A DNA stretch of 64,000 nt, taken from assembly GCF_029168945.1 (NCBI RefSeq), contig NC_083610.1:47513429-47577428 (forward strand). Direction: 5' to 3'. Source of the stretch: Cannabis sativa. Lineage: Eukaryota > Streptophyta > Magnoliopsida > Rosales > Cannabaceae. Below the pieces are notes generated by a model that made no database searches, was not told where the DNA came from, and saw only the letters and a program-made list of their open reading frames with translations. Positions within the stretch are counted from its first letter, which is position 1; every line of letters begins with the position of its first letter. Shown here in pieces: positions 35,455 through 47,315 of this stretch. Both the position numbers and the translations under genes were made by a program.

Positions 35455-36402
35455 ATGGAAGGTTACAACAACAATGATCAGCAACAACAACCGCCGCCGG
35501 CTGCTTCTCATCGCTATCTTCATCAGCTCTTCAGTACAACGGAGCTGAACCTCCAACAACAAACAACAACACTACCCTTATCCAATAATCATCAACATAA
35601 TAATAATAACAACTTTGATTATGATCATGATCACTATTCTCAAGAATCCAAGCAAGTTTATTCTCCAGAAACTACTACTGATCAGCCAACAGCTGTCTCC
35701 ACTTATACCCGCCGCCCTCGCGGGCGTCCACCCGGCTCCAAAAACAAGCCCAAACCCGCTATCGTCCTAACCAGAGACACCCCAAATGCCCTTCGATCTC
35801 ACGTCCTCGAGGTCTCGGCCGGATCTGACATCGTCGAAGGCGTCTCGGCCTACGCACGCCGCAGGGGAAGAGGTGTTTGTGTGTTTGGAGGTAACGGAAC
35901 CGTCGCCAATGTGAAGCTGCGTCAGCCGGCTTCCCCAGTGGCCGGAAGTGTGGTCACGCTTCACGGCCGTTTCGATATACTATCGCTGTCGGGGACAGTA
36001 CTTCCGCCACCTGCGCCGCCTGGCGCAGGTGGATTGTCTATATTCTTGTCGGGTGGACAAGGACAGGTGGTGGGTGGAGCTGTGGTTGGGCCGCTGGTGG
36101 CGTCTGGTCCGGTGGTTCTGATGGCGGCGTCTTTTGCCAACGCTGTTTTTGAAAGGCTGCCGCTTGAGGTTGAGGAGGAGGAGGAGGAGAGCACTGAAGC
36201 TCCTCCGGCGTCGCAGTCTTCGGGTGTTACTGCGGCAGCAGAGGGCGGCGTTGCTTTTTTTGGAATGGGGTCATCGATATCATCGTCAGTAGCTGGGAAT
36301 TTTCCATTTTCGGGTGATAATTTGTTGGGTTGGGGACCAGCTAATAATAACATATCAACTACTACTGTTGCTGCTGCTACTCCACCAAGACCTCCATTTT
36401 AG
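35455..36402 (+). CDS. AHL: AT-hook motif nuclear-localised protein (AHL, single-exon type I)
   Basis: A 315-residue nuclear DNA-binding regulator. The start is the ATG in CACCATGG (good Kozak); an upstream in-frame GTG at 35440 is not a plant start. The N-terminus is low complexity (Gln/Pro, then His/Asn/Asp, residues 8-64). The AT-hook [15 protein letters not shown] is at 86-100 (core RGRP 89-92). The PPC/DUF296 domain is about 112-237 and includes [10 protein letters not shown] (171-180), GGQGQVVGG and [21 protein letters not shown]. An acidic Glu run follows at 238-245, then a Gly/Ser/Ala-rich tail. The AT-hook binds the minor groove of AT-rich DNA; the PPC domain lets AHLs form trimers and recruit partners, and the family represses growth genes. 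One AT-hook, GSKNKPK and no intron indicate clade A/type I. No neighbours of related function. The exact orthologue is not assigned. Confidence 0.95.
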   Translation: MEGYNNNDQQQQPPPAASHRYLHQLFSTTELNLQQQTTTLPLSNNHQHNNNNNFDYDHDHYSQESKQVYSPETTTDQPTAVSTYTRRPRGRPPGSKNKPKPAIVLTRDTPNALRSHVLEVSAGSDIVEGVSAYARRRGRGVCVFGGNGTVANVKLRQPASPVAGSVVTLHGRFDILSLSGTVLPPPAPPGAGGLSIFLSGGQGQVVGGAVVGPLVASGPVVLMAASFANAVFERLPLEVEEEEEESTEAPPASQSSGVTAAAEGGVAFFGMGSSISSSVAGNFPFSGDNLLGWGPANNNISTTTVAAATPPRPPF

Positions 36403-37263
36403 TTGTTTGCATAAAATCTTGATCTGAATTTAAGATGATGATGATGGTGGTGATGGTGGTTGCAGTATATTTTATATATTTATATATATATATATAATAA
36501 TAATAATAGGTGTTACCCTTAATTTTTTATTAAAATCTCTTTGTTAATTTTTTATCTAAAAATATGTCCCAAAATATATATTTAGAGATATTTGTTATAC
36601 TTACAATATTATTTTTATAAAATTTTCAATTATTTTAAATAATTTACTAATAAAAATAATTTTAGTACACTAAACTATCTAGAATTGTTTAAAAGTTTAT
36701 AAAGATAGTATTGTAATTATAATAAATATCGGTGTAAAAAATAATCATGTGATTTTAAACTTAAAAATTAACTAAAAAATTATAATTGGTACTCATCTCT
36801 GATTAAAACTAATCATCATTTGTTCTTCTTCATTATATATCCTTACATTTACAAATTTCCACCATAATTAAATATTTTTCCAGAGGTTCCTTAATTAATT
36901 TCCTAAGCTACGTACAAGATATATGGAGTTGTAGTACTAGTGTTGTTTATTGTATACAATTTTATAAATATTTACCAATAATTATTATATATTCACATTA
37001 TATAATAGAAATAAACATAAATGTTAACGATTTTAACATTTTAATTATTTTCAATTGATTTTCTAAAAAAAAAAATACATAAAACTAAATATAAAAATAC
37101 ATAAATCAATATTTATACTTTGATATATTACTGTTTATTAAAAGTTTATAAATAAATTTAAAAATAAAATAGTTATGTTTATTTTTTTAAGAAATACTTA
37201 TGTTGATAAGTTATTCAGAAATATGTTTTAAAAAACAAAATTATAACTAAACGTAACATTATG
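36403..37263 (+). other. AHL 3' region and intergenic DNA
   Basis: GATGATGATGGTGGTGATGG-type triplet run and TA repeats directly follow the stop, presumably 3' UTR. The rest is AT-rich without features. Confidence 0.45.
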
Positions 37264-37268
37264 TATAT

Positions 37269-39584
37269 TGTAATACCCTAGAATTAAGAAATGAATTAGC
37301 AAAACCTTAATTAGATAATTATGAATAATTGAGAAATTATATTATTATATAGTTCAATATATGAGAATTTATTTGATTAGTTATATGTTAAGACCCCGTT
37401 GGTGAGCCAGGGGCATTTTAGTAATATGACCCGAGAAGGGTAAATTGATGAAATTAATTTAATTACGTGCTTAATGGAACTATATTATTATATAGTATGC
37501 CTGTGTTATTTTTTCAGGTGTGTTCTGACAGATTGGCGCGGTATAGTCACAACTAGGTATTTCGGGCAGAACCGGGTTCGGACCCGAAATGCAATTGAAA
37601 TGAATTATTTGACATTTAATTTGATAATGTGAAATCTGAATTTTATTTGGAAATTTATGAGTATGAATGACTTAATTGCCCTTGAGAGTGTTTATTCATA
37701 TTTTATGGCCTTAGGGGCATTTTGGTCTTTTGACCTTATTTGATATACTTTAATAAAAGTTAAATTTTTAAGAAATGAAAATGAAAATTCTGGTTTTGCT
37801 TCCCCTCTCACCCGACCCCTCTCTCTTTCTCTAACTTGGCCTCTTTGATTTCTCAAAATTTGTTTGGAGAATTGCTTGAAGTTGGTGTAAAATTGAAGCT
37901 TTGCAATTGAGGAATTTTGAGCTTGCTTTTGGGTTGAGTTTAAGGTAGTTTTTACAGCTTTAATTCTAGTTATAGTTTGCTGAATTTTGCTGTTAGAAGA
38001 GCATGAAAAGGGTTGTGATGTTGTGATGTTGCATGTATGTGTTCTTATGTGAGTATGAGCATGATTATATTCAAATCTTGTGGATTATTGTATGGGTTTG
38101 TGTTTGGATGAACCTTACATGAATTCTAGGGTATTTTTCTTGTGAATTCTTGGCTGTAATACTATGTGTTTGTTGAAAATTGATGTTTGGAGCTAGCTTG
38201 TAAATTCTAGCTCAAGAACTTGGAATTGGGGTTCATGTGATTTATATGCAATCTGAATTGGGGACTTTATGTTGGATTTTGATACATAAATATGTGTTTT
38301 AGACCCTATATTATTTGCTAACAGTTGTAGTTGGTAAATTGAGAGATTGGGTATGATATTGAGGTGATTTGGGTGTGTTTTGGTTGCTGAATTCGTGTTT
38401 GAAGATGGCTGGTTTCTGGGTTTTCAACCCAGGTGCCGCGGCATGGTCTGAGCATGCCGCGATCCGCTCCTTGTTGGTGAAACCTGGGATTTGCCCCAGG
38501 TGCCGCGGCATGGCTGGGCACGCCGCGGCCCGCCCTCGATTTTCTGGGCAGTTTGGAGTTCCAACTTTGAAAATCCATAACTTTTGATTCCGAACTCCGA
38601 TTTGGGAGTTCTTTATATGTGATTATCTAATTTTGAATGCCATGAATATATTTTATGAATATGAAATCAGGGGTTAACCCTATTTGTGAAAATCCCAGAT
38701 TGTGTGACTAGGATTACCGGCACCTGATCAGGAGCACCCAGGGATTTAGAATCTCTTCTATTGCGGGACAACAAGTAAGACAGTAGTTAGCACGTAGAGT
38801 ATGCGCGGTGGCGCTTATTTTGAATATGATATATGTGAGCAATTGTAACCGGGATTAGGGTTATTACCCTAATAGGAACAGTTAATAGCCTAGGGTTATT
38901 AGCCTAGTGATATATGTGTGTAAATGCCATGCCATGTTAAATGTAATGGGATTTAAGGATTATGCGATCAAGGCATAATCAGGTTGGACTCGGTAACCAA
39001 AGCCGAGATGAACCATTCTAAGGCCTTATTGTATTTAGAAGTGTGAGAGAAACACGTAGGTCTACGCCACGTAGACATAAATAGGCATGTGAGAGCAACA
39101 TGCAGGTCTGTGTCACACAGACATATATATGAATGGCATTACTGTTTAAATAGCATGATGAGCATATATTATGGTTATGATTTATACTATCTTGTTGGGC
39201 TTGGCTCACGGGTGTTCTACTGTGCAGGAAAGGGTAAGGCTATAGCTGATCAGCCATGAGTTCAGGAGCTGGGCGAAGAATGTACATGTCCGGGCCATAC
39301 TAGACCAAGCGGGTTGGGTCTACTAGTGATGTATTTTGATACTCTATTTTGTCGCTTAGGTCGGCTGAAAGAAAGAGACTTGTAATAATATTTTGTAAAT
39401 ATTTTTGGGATCCCAATTTTTGTAACTTTTAGATTATAAAGTTTAACTTATTATACAAGTTTTATTTTCCTTCTATTTATTATAAAAGTTTAAATTCTAC
39501 GCCATTTTTATTAGTAATCCCGTTTAGGGGATTAAGAATTCATAAGTATTTTGAGTAGCGTGCCTAATTATTTAGGGCGTTACA
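37269..39584 (+). mobile_element. Solo LTR of a Ty3/gypsy-like element
   Basis: Starts TGTAATACCCTAG and ends TTTAGGGCGTTACA, with TATAT duplicated on both sides (37264-37268 and 39585-39589). At 2316 bp it has no priming site, purine tract or pol, so it is a recombination remnant. A CT-rich segment at about 37800-37850 follows an AT-rich TATA-like region, suggesting plus orientation. Two GC-rich hairpins lie at 38430-38530. The frames there (38311-38587) are artefacts of GC content. Confidence 0.85.
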
Positions 39585-39589
39585 TATAT

Positions 39590-40289
39590 ATTTATATATT
39601 ATTAATCTAATATATTTAATATATAATTTTATAAATAAAATATACATGTTTATTATTTATTTATATAAAACTTGAGAAAAAATAATTACTTATATAAATT
39701 GTATAGAAAATTAAAATTATATTTATATATCTAATATAAAATGCATAATGACATATAAATAAATTATTTTGTATTATATAGTGTAATAGACGAAATTATA
39801 AATTTGATGAGTTTTTATACTTTTTGTACAGAAATATAGTTTTTTTTTTCTCAAAAATATTATTTTATGAAAAAATTGAAAAAAAAAAGTTGAAAAATAT
39901 AAGAAAATCAGATAAGGGTAATCATAGAAATAACCAGTTATCATAAAAGAGTAATCAAGTATTATAAGGAGGTAATCAAGTACTATACAGATTTTTTTTT
40001 TTCATTTTTTTTTTAATTTTCCATAAAATAATTTTAAATTATATATTTTTGTAAAATTATGCTTTGAAAATCATAAAAATAAAAATTCCTCGAAAATTAT
40101 ATAATTTTTGAAAAACTATAAATTTAACTTAATTACATGTACTTCTTCATATCATATTTGTTTCTATTTTCTTTTCTTTTCTTCTTTTCATTATTACATT
40201 TAGATATATATTGTTCTTAACTTTAGAATATTTTTATTAATTTATTCACACACTACAATTGACCTTTGATATATAATAAATAAATTCCA
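39590..40289. other. Intergenic AT-rich DNA
   Basis: Nothing supported. Long T and A runs. Confidence 0.5.
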
Positions 40290-40627
40290 TCTATAAATTA
40301 AACTACAAAATTTTTTACTTTTAGTCACAACAAAACTTATGATTAAAAGTAAAAAAGTTGGGACTAATTATAAATTATCATTTCTATGTTGTGACTAAAA
40401 GGTCTGTGGCTAAATTATTAGTCACAAAATTTATAATTTATTGTGACTAAATGTATTTTTAGTCATAATACTTGTTGTGACTAAAATTAAATTAGTGACA
40501 ACTTGTATCTAAATACTATGTTTTAGTCACAAGTAAATTTTTGTTATGACTAAAAATCACATTTAGTCACAAAAAATTTATATTATGACTAAAAAATTGT
40601 CACTAAAAGTAGTAGTTTTTTATAGTG
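40290..40627. mobile_element. MITE with repeated TTTAGTCACAA motif
   Basis: About eight copies of TTAGTCACAA / TTGTGACTAAA in both orientations. The right end is CACTATAAAAAACTAC when read on the minus strand; the left end (about 40290-40320) is an imperfect inverse. The CACTA-like terminus and subterminal repeats suggest a small non-autonomous CACTA derivative. The left boundary and target duplication are uncertain. Confidence 0.6.
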
Positions 40628-40732
40628 AATATATCTAGCTGACATGATGAGTCTGACTGTCTGAGCTCCAATAAGGCTATAAATTAACGCAACTATGTTT
40701 GTTTGTTTTATGAATATGTAAGCATTGGTAAG

Positions 40733-40928
40733 CAGGGTCGGCCTTGAATTGAAATGGGTTATAGGCAAAAAAAAAAAAAATTAGGCCTTTACTATAAAAA
40801 TAAATAGTACTGTTAAAAATTATTAAAAAATATGTATATTTTATAAAAGATATTTTTTTTATTTGGGCCCCAAAAATGAGTGGGCCCTAAGCGTGGGCCT
40901 AGCCCGCCTATGCCTAGGGCCGACCCTG
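40733..40928. mobile_element. hAT-like MITE with 8-bp target duplication
   Basis: Ends CAGGGTCGGC and GCCGACCCTG are perfect inverts, and TTGGTAAG flanks both sides (40725-40732, 40929-40936). The 196-bp interior has no coding and is homologous to 33490-33694. Confidence 0.9.
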
Positions 40929-40936
40929 TTGGTAAG

Positions 40937-42650
40937 TAAAAGCTTTTTTTATTTAGATATCCAATTATATATTTAACTTTTAATATTAACCTACGTAAAA
41001 ATTAAATATCACTTTTAATTTAAGTTTAATACTTCATAAAAATATTATTCTTGTAGGTTTAATGCAATTAAAAATTTAAAATAACTAAAACAACAACTGT
41101 CAAGTAATAAAATAAAATAAAAATTATAAAATAAATACACAAAACTAAATATTACAACTTCAACACAACAAGAAATCTAACTTTTAACATTTTTAATAAT
41201 TTTTATTTTATATATAAATAAATATAATAATATTTTAATATATATTAAATGTAATTGATTGGATCGCTGTTTACTAAAATCTTGAGATTGACATTTAATA
41301 ACCAATTCAATTCGATTAAAATCTAACTTTTAACATTCAATTTAATTTAATTGTAATTAAATATCTAATTTTAAAAGAATTGGATCAGTTCGGTTCAATT
41401 AGATTGGATTGGATCCTATCTATTACCTATATATAAATACGAGTATACTCTTAATGGGTATTACCCATAGGGTAGTATTAAAAAATTTTGAGATTTTATG
41501 ATTAATTTTTTTATTTAATTAGAAAATTTTCTCATTTTTACATAATATGGGCTGAGATTGTTTTATCAACTGAAAAATAATAATAAAAATAAGTTTTCCG
41601 GTAAAAAAATAATAAAAAAAATGGAGTTTGACTTAAATATTTTTATATAAATATATTTTTGATATAGTGTAAAAGAGGAATTTTTTTAATTTTTTTAATT
41701 TTTTTAATTAAGTAGTTAAATTAAGTATAGATTTTTAATTTTTTTTTTATTATTTATTATCGGACTAAAATTTAATGATTTAATATTTTTAAAATTAATA
41801 TTTATAATTAAATTTATTTATTAGTCATTGAAAAGTGTTATATTAATTTAAATGTTTTGAATAATGATCTGTCCAAAAAAAAACTTTAAATGGAGCATAT
41901 TTTAGAGACAAAGTATATATTCAAGATTCTTCCAATATGAGAACTTTTTAGATAGGGAAGAGATATTCTAATTTGCTAGTGAGAAACCTAATATGTTAAA
42001 ATTAATAGTCTGAACCATACTTGTACTTTATTATTGTTGTTCACATTGTTACTAGTTTATTACTTCGCCGTGTTAATATTAAGTACTTTAATAAAACAAG
42101 AAATGATGAGTTATGAGTAATTCTGACATTATAAATTATATTTATAACAAGAGTATAGTAGCGTTTAATATTTTTTTATAAGTAATATTTTATGATTAGT
42201 TAATAATATTTTTTTAAAATTATTTTTTTAAGTTATATGAGATTAATATGTTTAATTATATTAACAATAATATGATACCCACAAAAATTCTAAATACCAA
42301 TAATATATTTTAACAATTGTCTTTTAACAATATGTGTTTGATTTAAAATGACCTTTGGCAAACATGATCAATCTAAAAGAAGTTGCAGGTAGTAGTATAA
42401 GTATAAACCACTACGACTGCGTACAACAAACCGAAAGGAAAAAAGAAAAATCAAACAATTAATGAAAGAAAGAACAGAGAAGACTTTTTGATGAACATAA
42501 TATGTAAAACGACAAAAGAAAGATGAGACTTTAAAAGAGTTGAATTGAATTGAAGAAATATTGATGAACCTAAAATATAAAACGACAAAAGAAGGATGAA
42601 TAATAGTTAAAACCCTAAAAAGCTAAAATGAAAACATTATTTGTTACATG
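40937..42650. other. Intergenic AT-rich DNA
   Basis: No open frame or definable repeat. Confidence 0.5.
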
Positions 42651-42659
42651 CATTGCACA

Positions 42660-42770
42660 AATGACGTGGATATATGACCGTGTGATGGGGCTCCACGTGG
42701 ACAAGTTGGCGGCTGCCACTTGCCAACCAATAATTTCTCCCAGACAACTCACACGTGAACCCCTTGTGTT
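42660..42770. promoter_or_regulatory. Cluster of ACGT-core motifs
   Basis: TGACGTGG (42662-42669), CCACGTGG palindrome (42693-42700), CACACGTGAAC (about 42750) and a CCAAT box lie within 110 bp of unusually GC-rich sequence. These are the recognition motifs of plant bZIP/bHLH factors. No adjacent gene is visible, so the role is unknown. Confidence 0.35.
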
Positions 42771-43882
42771 GTGGATCCCTCATCTACCATAAGAAAATTC
42801 TACAATGTATTTTGAAAAACCGTGTCTTTTTATATATCAATTTATTTCTTTAAAAATTATAATAAAAGTAAAATTTACAAAAATACTGAAATTTTAAGTA
42901 ATTTTTATAAAAATATTGTCACACGAGAAAGTTTACAAAAATATTGTGTTTTTATAAAACACTAGTAGAACATAAAACAGAACAACTCAAAACACCAGTA
43001 GAACAACTAAAAAATACCAGTAAAATACTAGTGAAAACTTAACACAATATACTGCAGTATGAAACTTATAAAAAAACACAGTATAAAAGTAAAAAATACC
43101 GCCTGACAGTATTTTTGTAAAAAAATGACAAAAATAAGTATACCATGTAAATTTTCCTAATAAAATTGTATAAATGTAAAGACTTATAATATCAATTAAT
43201 AAAGTATCAAATATTACAAAAATAATTGACTTAAACAACATTAGACTCTTTCTAATAATTTGTTACAACCCTTTGTAATCCACCTCACTAATATGACCTC
43301 TGAAACACACTAAGTAGTAAATTTCCTTAGCTCACTTCCTCCCGAAATGAGTTTTTGATAGATCTTCTCCTTCTCCTAAAGATATACACTCACTTTCTCT
43401 CGGAATGAGACTTGGAAAAGTCTTCTCCTAAAGACTCATGCTTGTTTAAAGCTTCTCTTCAACATATTCTATGAACAGTGTTTGCTAAAATTGATACGCA
43501 ATATACGCAATTGAATCAAGTAATATAATGATGAAGTAGAGTATCGTTCCAACGAGGATTGATTATCAATTACCAATTAATTAATTATTTGTTTCTATTT
43601 GATCAATAATAATTTTGGAGAAAAGTAAATAAATCCAAATAATAATTAAAACTTAAAGAAATAACAATGAAAAAAATAAGGATTATTATAATCTTCAACT
43701 ATCTTTTATTTACCCAATTTCTCTTCTTCATATTCAATTGACAAGTTGAATTAAGTTGTTTATAATATGGTTAAAGCTTACAAACCCAATCTATGTGAAA
43801 ACTCCTTATATTTCTGTGGTAAAATTTAATCACAAAGAAAGCATTAAACAAAACAACTCATAAAATCATACAAATAATCTAG
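42771..43882. other. Intergenic DNA and old LTR-type relic
   Basis: 42840-43220 is AT-rich without a gene. From about 43250 the sequence resembles 60640-60800 (shared tttgtaat-cac-tcac and tcttctcc-aaga phrases), and from 43489 it has an LTR-start-like gatacgcaatatacgc phrase. This old repeat is the target into which the Tat element inserted. Confidence 0.4.
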
Positions 43883-43887
43883 ATAAT
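43883..43887. repeat. Target-site duplication ATAAT (left) of Tat element
   Basis: ATAAT directly before the 5' LTR, repeated at 56805-56809. Confidence 0.9.
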
Positions 43888-44683
43888 TGTAGTGGCCAAA
43901 AATTGCTCTAAGCCCAATGAAAAGGCCCAACGATCGAAGTACTTACAAAGCCCACTTACAAGTTAGATACAAAGAATCCATAAGCCCAGTGGCTCACATG
44001 GGCCACTCCCAATCCATGCCTTTTGGGTCATACCCATATTCAAATATCCAACCCACAATAAAGCTTGATTTTAAAGTGTAATGTTAGGGTTGACGCGTGG
44101 AGGAAGAAGAACGTTAAGTTTCCCAACTAACCCACGAAAATAGCGATCTTCCCTAGCATAGCGGAGCGAGAATATCAACCCTCTGAGTGATACGCTAATA
44201 GGAAGACGCTCATCTAGGAACAAACCTAAAAGATGACGCTCATCCCTGGAGAAGTGGGGGAAGACCGTTTCTCTAGGGACGGACCACGTTTCAAGAGATA
44301 GCCGTTTTCCTAAGATAATAAATAGGCCCACACTGGGACTGGGTGAAGGGGGAAGAAGGATAGACGAATATTCACACACTCTCTCTCTATAGTTTTACTA
44401 CCAAACTTATTATTTCTCTACGATCTGACATACTCTTTCTCATTCCGGTGAGCGAGGTTTGACCGTGGATCACCACATAATCATAAACACAGGAAGTATT
44501 TATTTACATTTCTTGTTTTCTTTTCTACTTCGCACTATAAATTTACTGACTTGACCGTCGGAGTGCCTTCGGCCGGCACCACCCCGGTGTCCCAAAGTTT
44601 AACGGTCATCCTTTGTCTTTGTTCCGCAGGTTGTCGGTGCCCACAAATGCTCATTCCGATCATTGTAGATTTTAGCGTCTACA
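43888..44683 (+). repeat. 5' LTR of Tat element
   Basis: TGTAGTGGCC...AGCGTCTACA. A TATA-like ATAATAAATAGG lies at 44316-44327. The minus-strand frame at 44071-44379 is a shadow repeated in both LTRs. Confidence 0.93.
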
Positions 44684-44686
44684 ATT

Positions 44687-44704
44687 TGGCGCCCACCGTG
44701 GGGC
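44687..44704 (+). other. Primer binding site, tRNA-Lys
   Basis: TGGCGCCCACCGTGGGGC is complementary to the 3' end of plant tRNA-Lys, three bases after the LTR. Confidence 0.88.
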
Positions 44705-44753
44705 CCTGACAAACTGACTGTGAGCAAGGCGATCTATCATTACCACACTTCAA

Positions 44754-46556
44754 ATGGCAGAAGAAGGAGAGTTTGTTGCCCAAGAACAACCCAATGTCAA
44801 TGAACAGCTTGCCACGATAATGGCCCAGATGCTCGAGATGGCTGAGCGAACTGGAGTTCTGGAGCGAGAAAATGCAACCTTTAAGGAGGAGAACGCAGCA
44901 TTTAGGAGTGAAAATGCCACAATAAAATCACAAATGGAGTCACAGAAGGCTACCATGACGACTCCCAGTGTTGCTCAAAGTCGGTTCCGAGTTCCAATTG
45001 CACCAATGGCATCACTAGACTCAACTCCTATAAGAACAGAGACCTAAGTCTCTGATCAACAAACACTCGGAGGAACGTCGACTCCAACGTTAGGAAGTCA
45101 TTCTGTCGTAGGAGGTTCTCAACCTCAACAATCTGAACATGTTGATATGCAAATAGATGGGACAAACTCTGGAGGTCTAACGACCAACAATGTTGCCTCT
45201 GACCTGCCTACGGTCAGTCTTCCTACAACTGGCCTGCCTACGGTCAGCCTTCCTGCAACTGGCCTGCCTACGGTCAGCCTTCCTACAACTGGTCTGCCTA
45301 CGGTCAGCCTTCCTACAACTGGCCTGCCTATAGTCAGCCCCCCATCGACTAGCAATTTGGGGATTGGCACTACAACATCTGATCCTCCAAAAACGTCTCC
45401 CCTTGAAGGATTCCCACCATCACAGGTAACTGCCACACATGCTATGCTAAACTCTAACCTGAATCCATCTTCTGTTGATGCAGGTCATACCACCATTCAT
45501 ACTCTAACTCAGGAGGATTTGATTGAACGAGCGATCGCTCGGAGGTTCGAATGGATGGAAGCAATGATCCAACGTATCCCAGGGGTTCCAACACCAATAA
45601 AGAAAAGTTTGCCTAGCAGTTTTGCTGACTCACCTTTTGTTGACGCCATTGCATTGGTCGAGATGCCAAAGAAGTTTGTGTTCCCATTAATGAGGATGTA
45701 CGACGGAACAAGCGATCCAAACGATCATATAGCCAGTTATAAACAAAGGATGTTCACTGCCGCCATCCCTCGCGAGTTGCGCGAGGCATGCATGTGTAAG
45801 GGGTTTGGGTCTAGCTTGGCTGGCCCAACCCTCCAATGGTACACGAATTTACCCAATAATTCGATCTCTTCTTTTGCTCAGTTAACGGATGTTTTTGTAG
45901 AACAATTTGCGAGCAGCAGGAAATTGGAGAAACTCTCAGATGACCTATACCGCATCAAACAAAGGAGAGGCGAATCCTTACGAGACTATGTGGCAAGATT
46001 CAATGCTGAAAAAGTTTCCATCACAGCATGCAACGTGGACACAGCCATTACCGCCTTCCGTAAAGGCCTGCAGGTAGAATCTGACCTTTACAAAGAACTC
46101 ACAAAATATCCATGCAGGACAATGGAGGACGTGCTTGCCAAAGCTTGGGCGCAGATCAAGTGGGAGGAAGACGAATCCAATAGACAATCGACAACATCCT
46201 ACTCTTACTCTCGCGACAGTAGAGTACCGAAGAGGGTAGAGCGACGACAGTCCTACCATTATTCAGAACCTTATCCAACCAACAGATCACGGTCATACAG
46301 AGATAGCGAGAACTCCACCCAATCACACAGACCAAGAGATTACATTGCAAAGACAACACTACCTCGGCGGATGAGGGAATCAGACAAGGGACCGATTCCT
46401 GAATACAACCTGAACATTAGCCCTGTCGAAATAGTTGCAGTAATGAAAGGAATGGGAAACCAAGTCAAGTGGCCTGAAAAGATTAAAAAACCAGCAGCAA
46501 TGCGCGCCACGACAAAGTGGTGTGAATTTCATAATGACCACGGACATACCACTTAG
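44754..46556 (+). pseudogene. Tat gag, interrupted by a TAA and ended by TAG
   Basis: Starts at the first ATG after the priming site (MAEEGEF). It has a coiled-coil-like Glu/Asn heptad stretch (44840-44945), a TAA at 45045-45047 and then continues in the same frame. There is a tandem ten-residue [10 protein letters not shown] repeat (about 45200-45345) and the retrotransposon gag core ([13 protein letters not shown] through [33 protein letters not shown]; about 45680-46170). A basic region follows, and a [12 protein letters not shown] knuckle is cut by TAG at 46554. Gag coats and packages element RNA. Without readthrough of the first stop only a 97-residue N-terminal peptide is made; a start at 45147 is possible only if the transcript permits internal initiation. 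Confidence 0.88.
45200..45345 (+). repeat. 30-bp tandem repeat in gag
   Basis: Four to five in-frame 30-bp units (ctgcctacggtcagccttcc core) encode [10 protein letters not shown] variants, a Pro/Thr-rich spacer. Confidence 0.9.
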
Positions 46557-47315
46557 GAATGCATAGCATTAAGATATGAAGTGGCTGGACTCTTGCGCAA
46601 AGGTCAATTGCGAGATTTTTTATCAGACAGGGGGAAGATGACCGTGACGGAAGCAAACAAGAGGCCAACAACACCACCAGAACCACCTCAGCACACCCGG
46701 ACATGTAATGTCATCTCCGGAGGGTCAGAGGTCAGTGGCGTAACATACTCAGCTGCTAAGAGGCATGCACGTGAAATAATCGGGACAGAGGGTAGACCAA
46801 AGAAACAACCAGCAGTCTATAACGGCCAGATCATCAGCTTCGTGGACGACGAAGCTTCAGATTTGCTCAATCCTCACCATGATGCTTTAGTCATTTCTTT
46901 ATTCATTTCGAATTGTTTTACTAAATGTATACTGATCGATAACGGTAGCTCTGCTAACATCTTATTTTTGAATGCTCTTAGGGAGATGTGGATCGACGAG
47001 GCCACCATCATCCGCAAATCTACAGTATTGGTTGGGTTCAGTGGAGAGCAGAAACACTCAGTCGGCGAGGTCACACTCCACGTTTATGCAGAAGGAGTCA
47101 ACCTACAGACGAAGTTCATTGTAGTTGACTCTCCATCAGCTTATAATGCAATCTTGGGCCGACCGTGGATCCATTCCATGAAAGTTGTGCCATCCACATA
47201 CCACCAAGTGATCAGGTTCCCAACCAAGTGGGGAGTGAAAGAAATATGGGGAGCCCAAAAAACTGCTCGAGATTGTTATCAAAACTCGCTAAAAGAGAAA
47301 TCGGCAACATTATAG
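46557..47315 (+). pseudogene. Tat aspartic protease region
   Basis: Same frame as gag, following TAG 46554 with ECIALRYEVAGLLRKGQL, the usual continuation of the zinc knuckle. The protease active-site block CILIDNGSSANILF lies at about 46930, with the DNGSS form usual for Tat elements, followed by AYNAILGRPWIHSMK near 47140. The frame ends at TAG 47313, directly followed by CAG CTA. Protease would cut gag-pol into mature proteins. Expression requires passing the upstream stops. Confidence 0.85.

Noticed and set aside
38311..38587. Frames on both strands in the solo LTR
   Set aside because: Created by the GC-rich hairpin duplication; no protein similarity.
44071..44379. 102-codon minus-strand frame in the Tat LTR (also 56194-56454)
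   Set aside because: Antisense shadow in both LTRs, with no motif.
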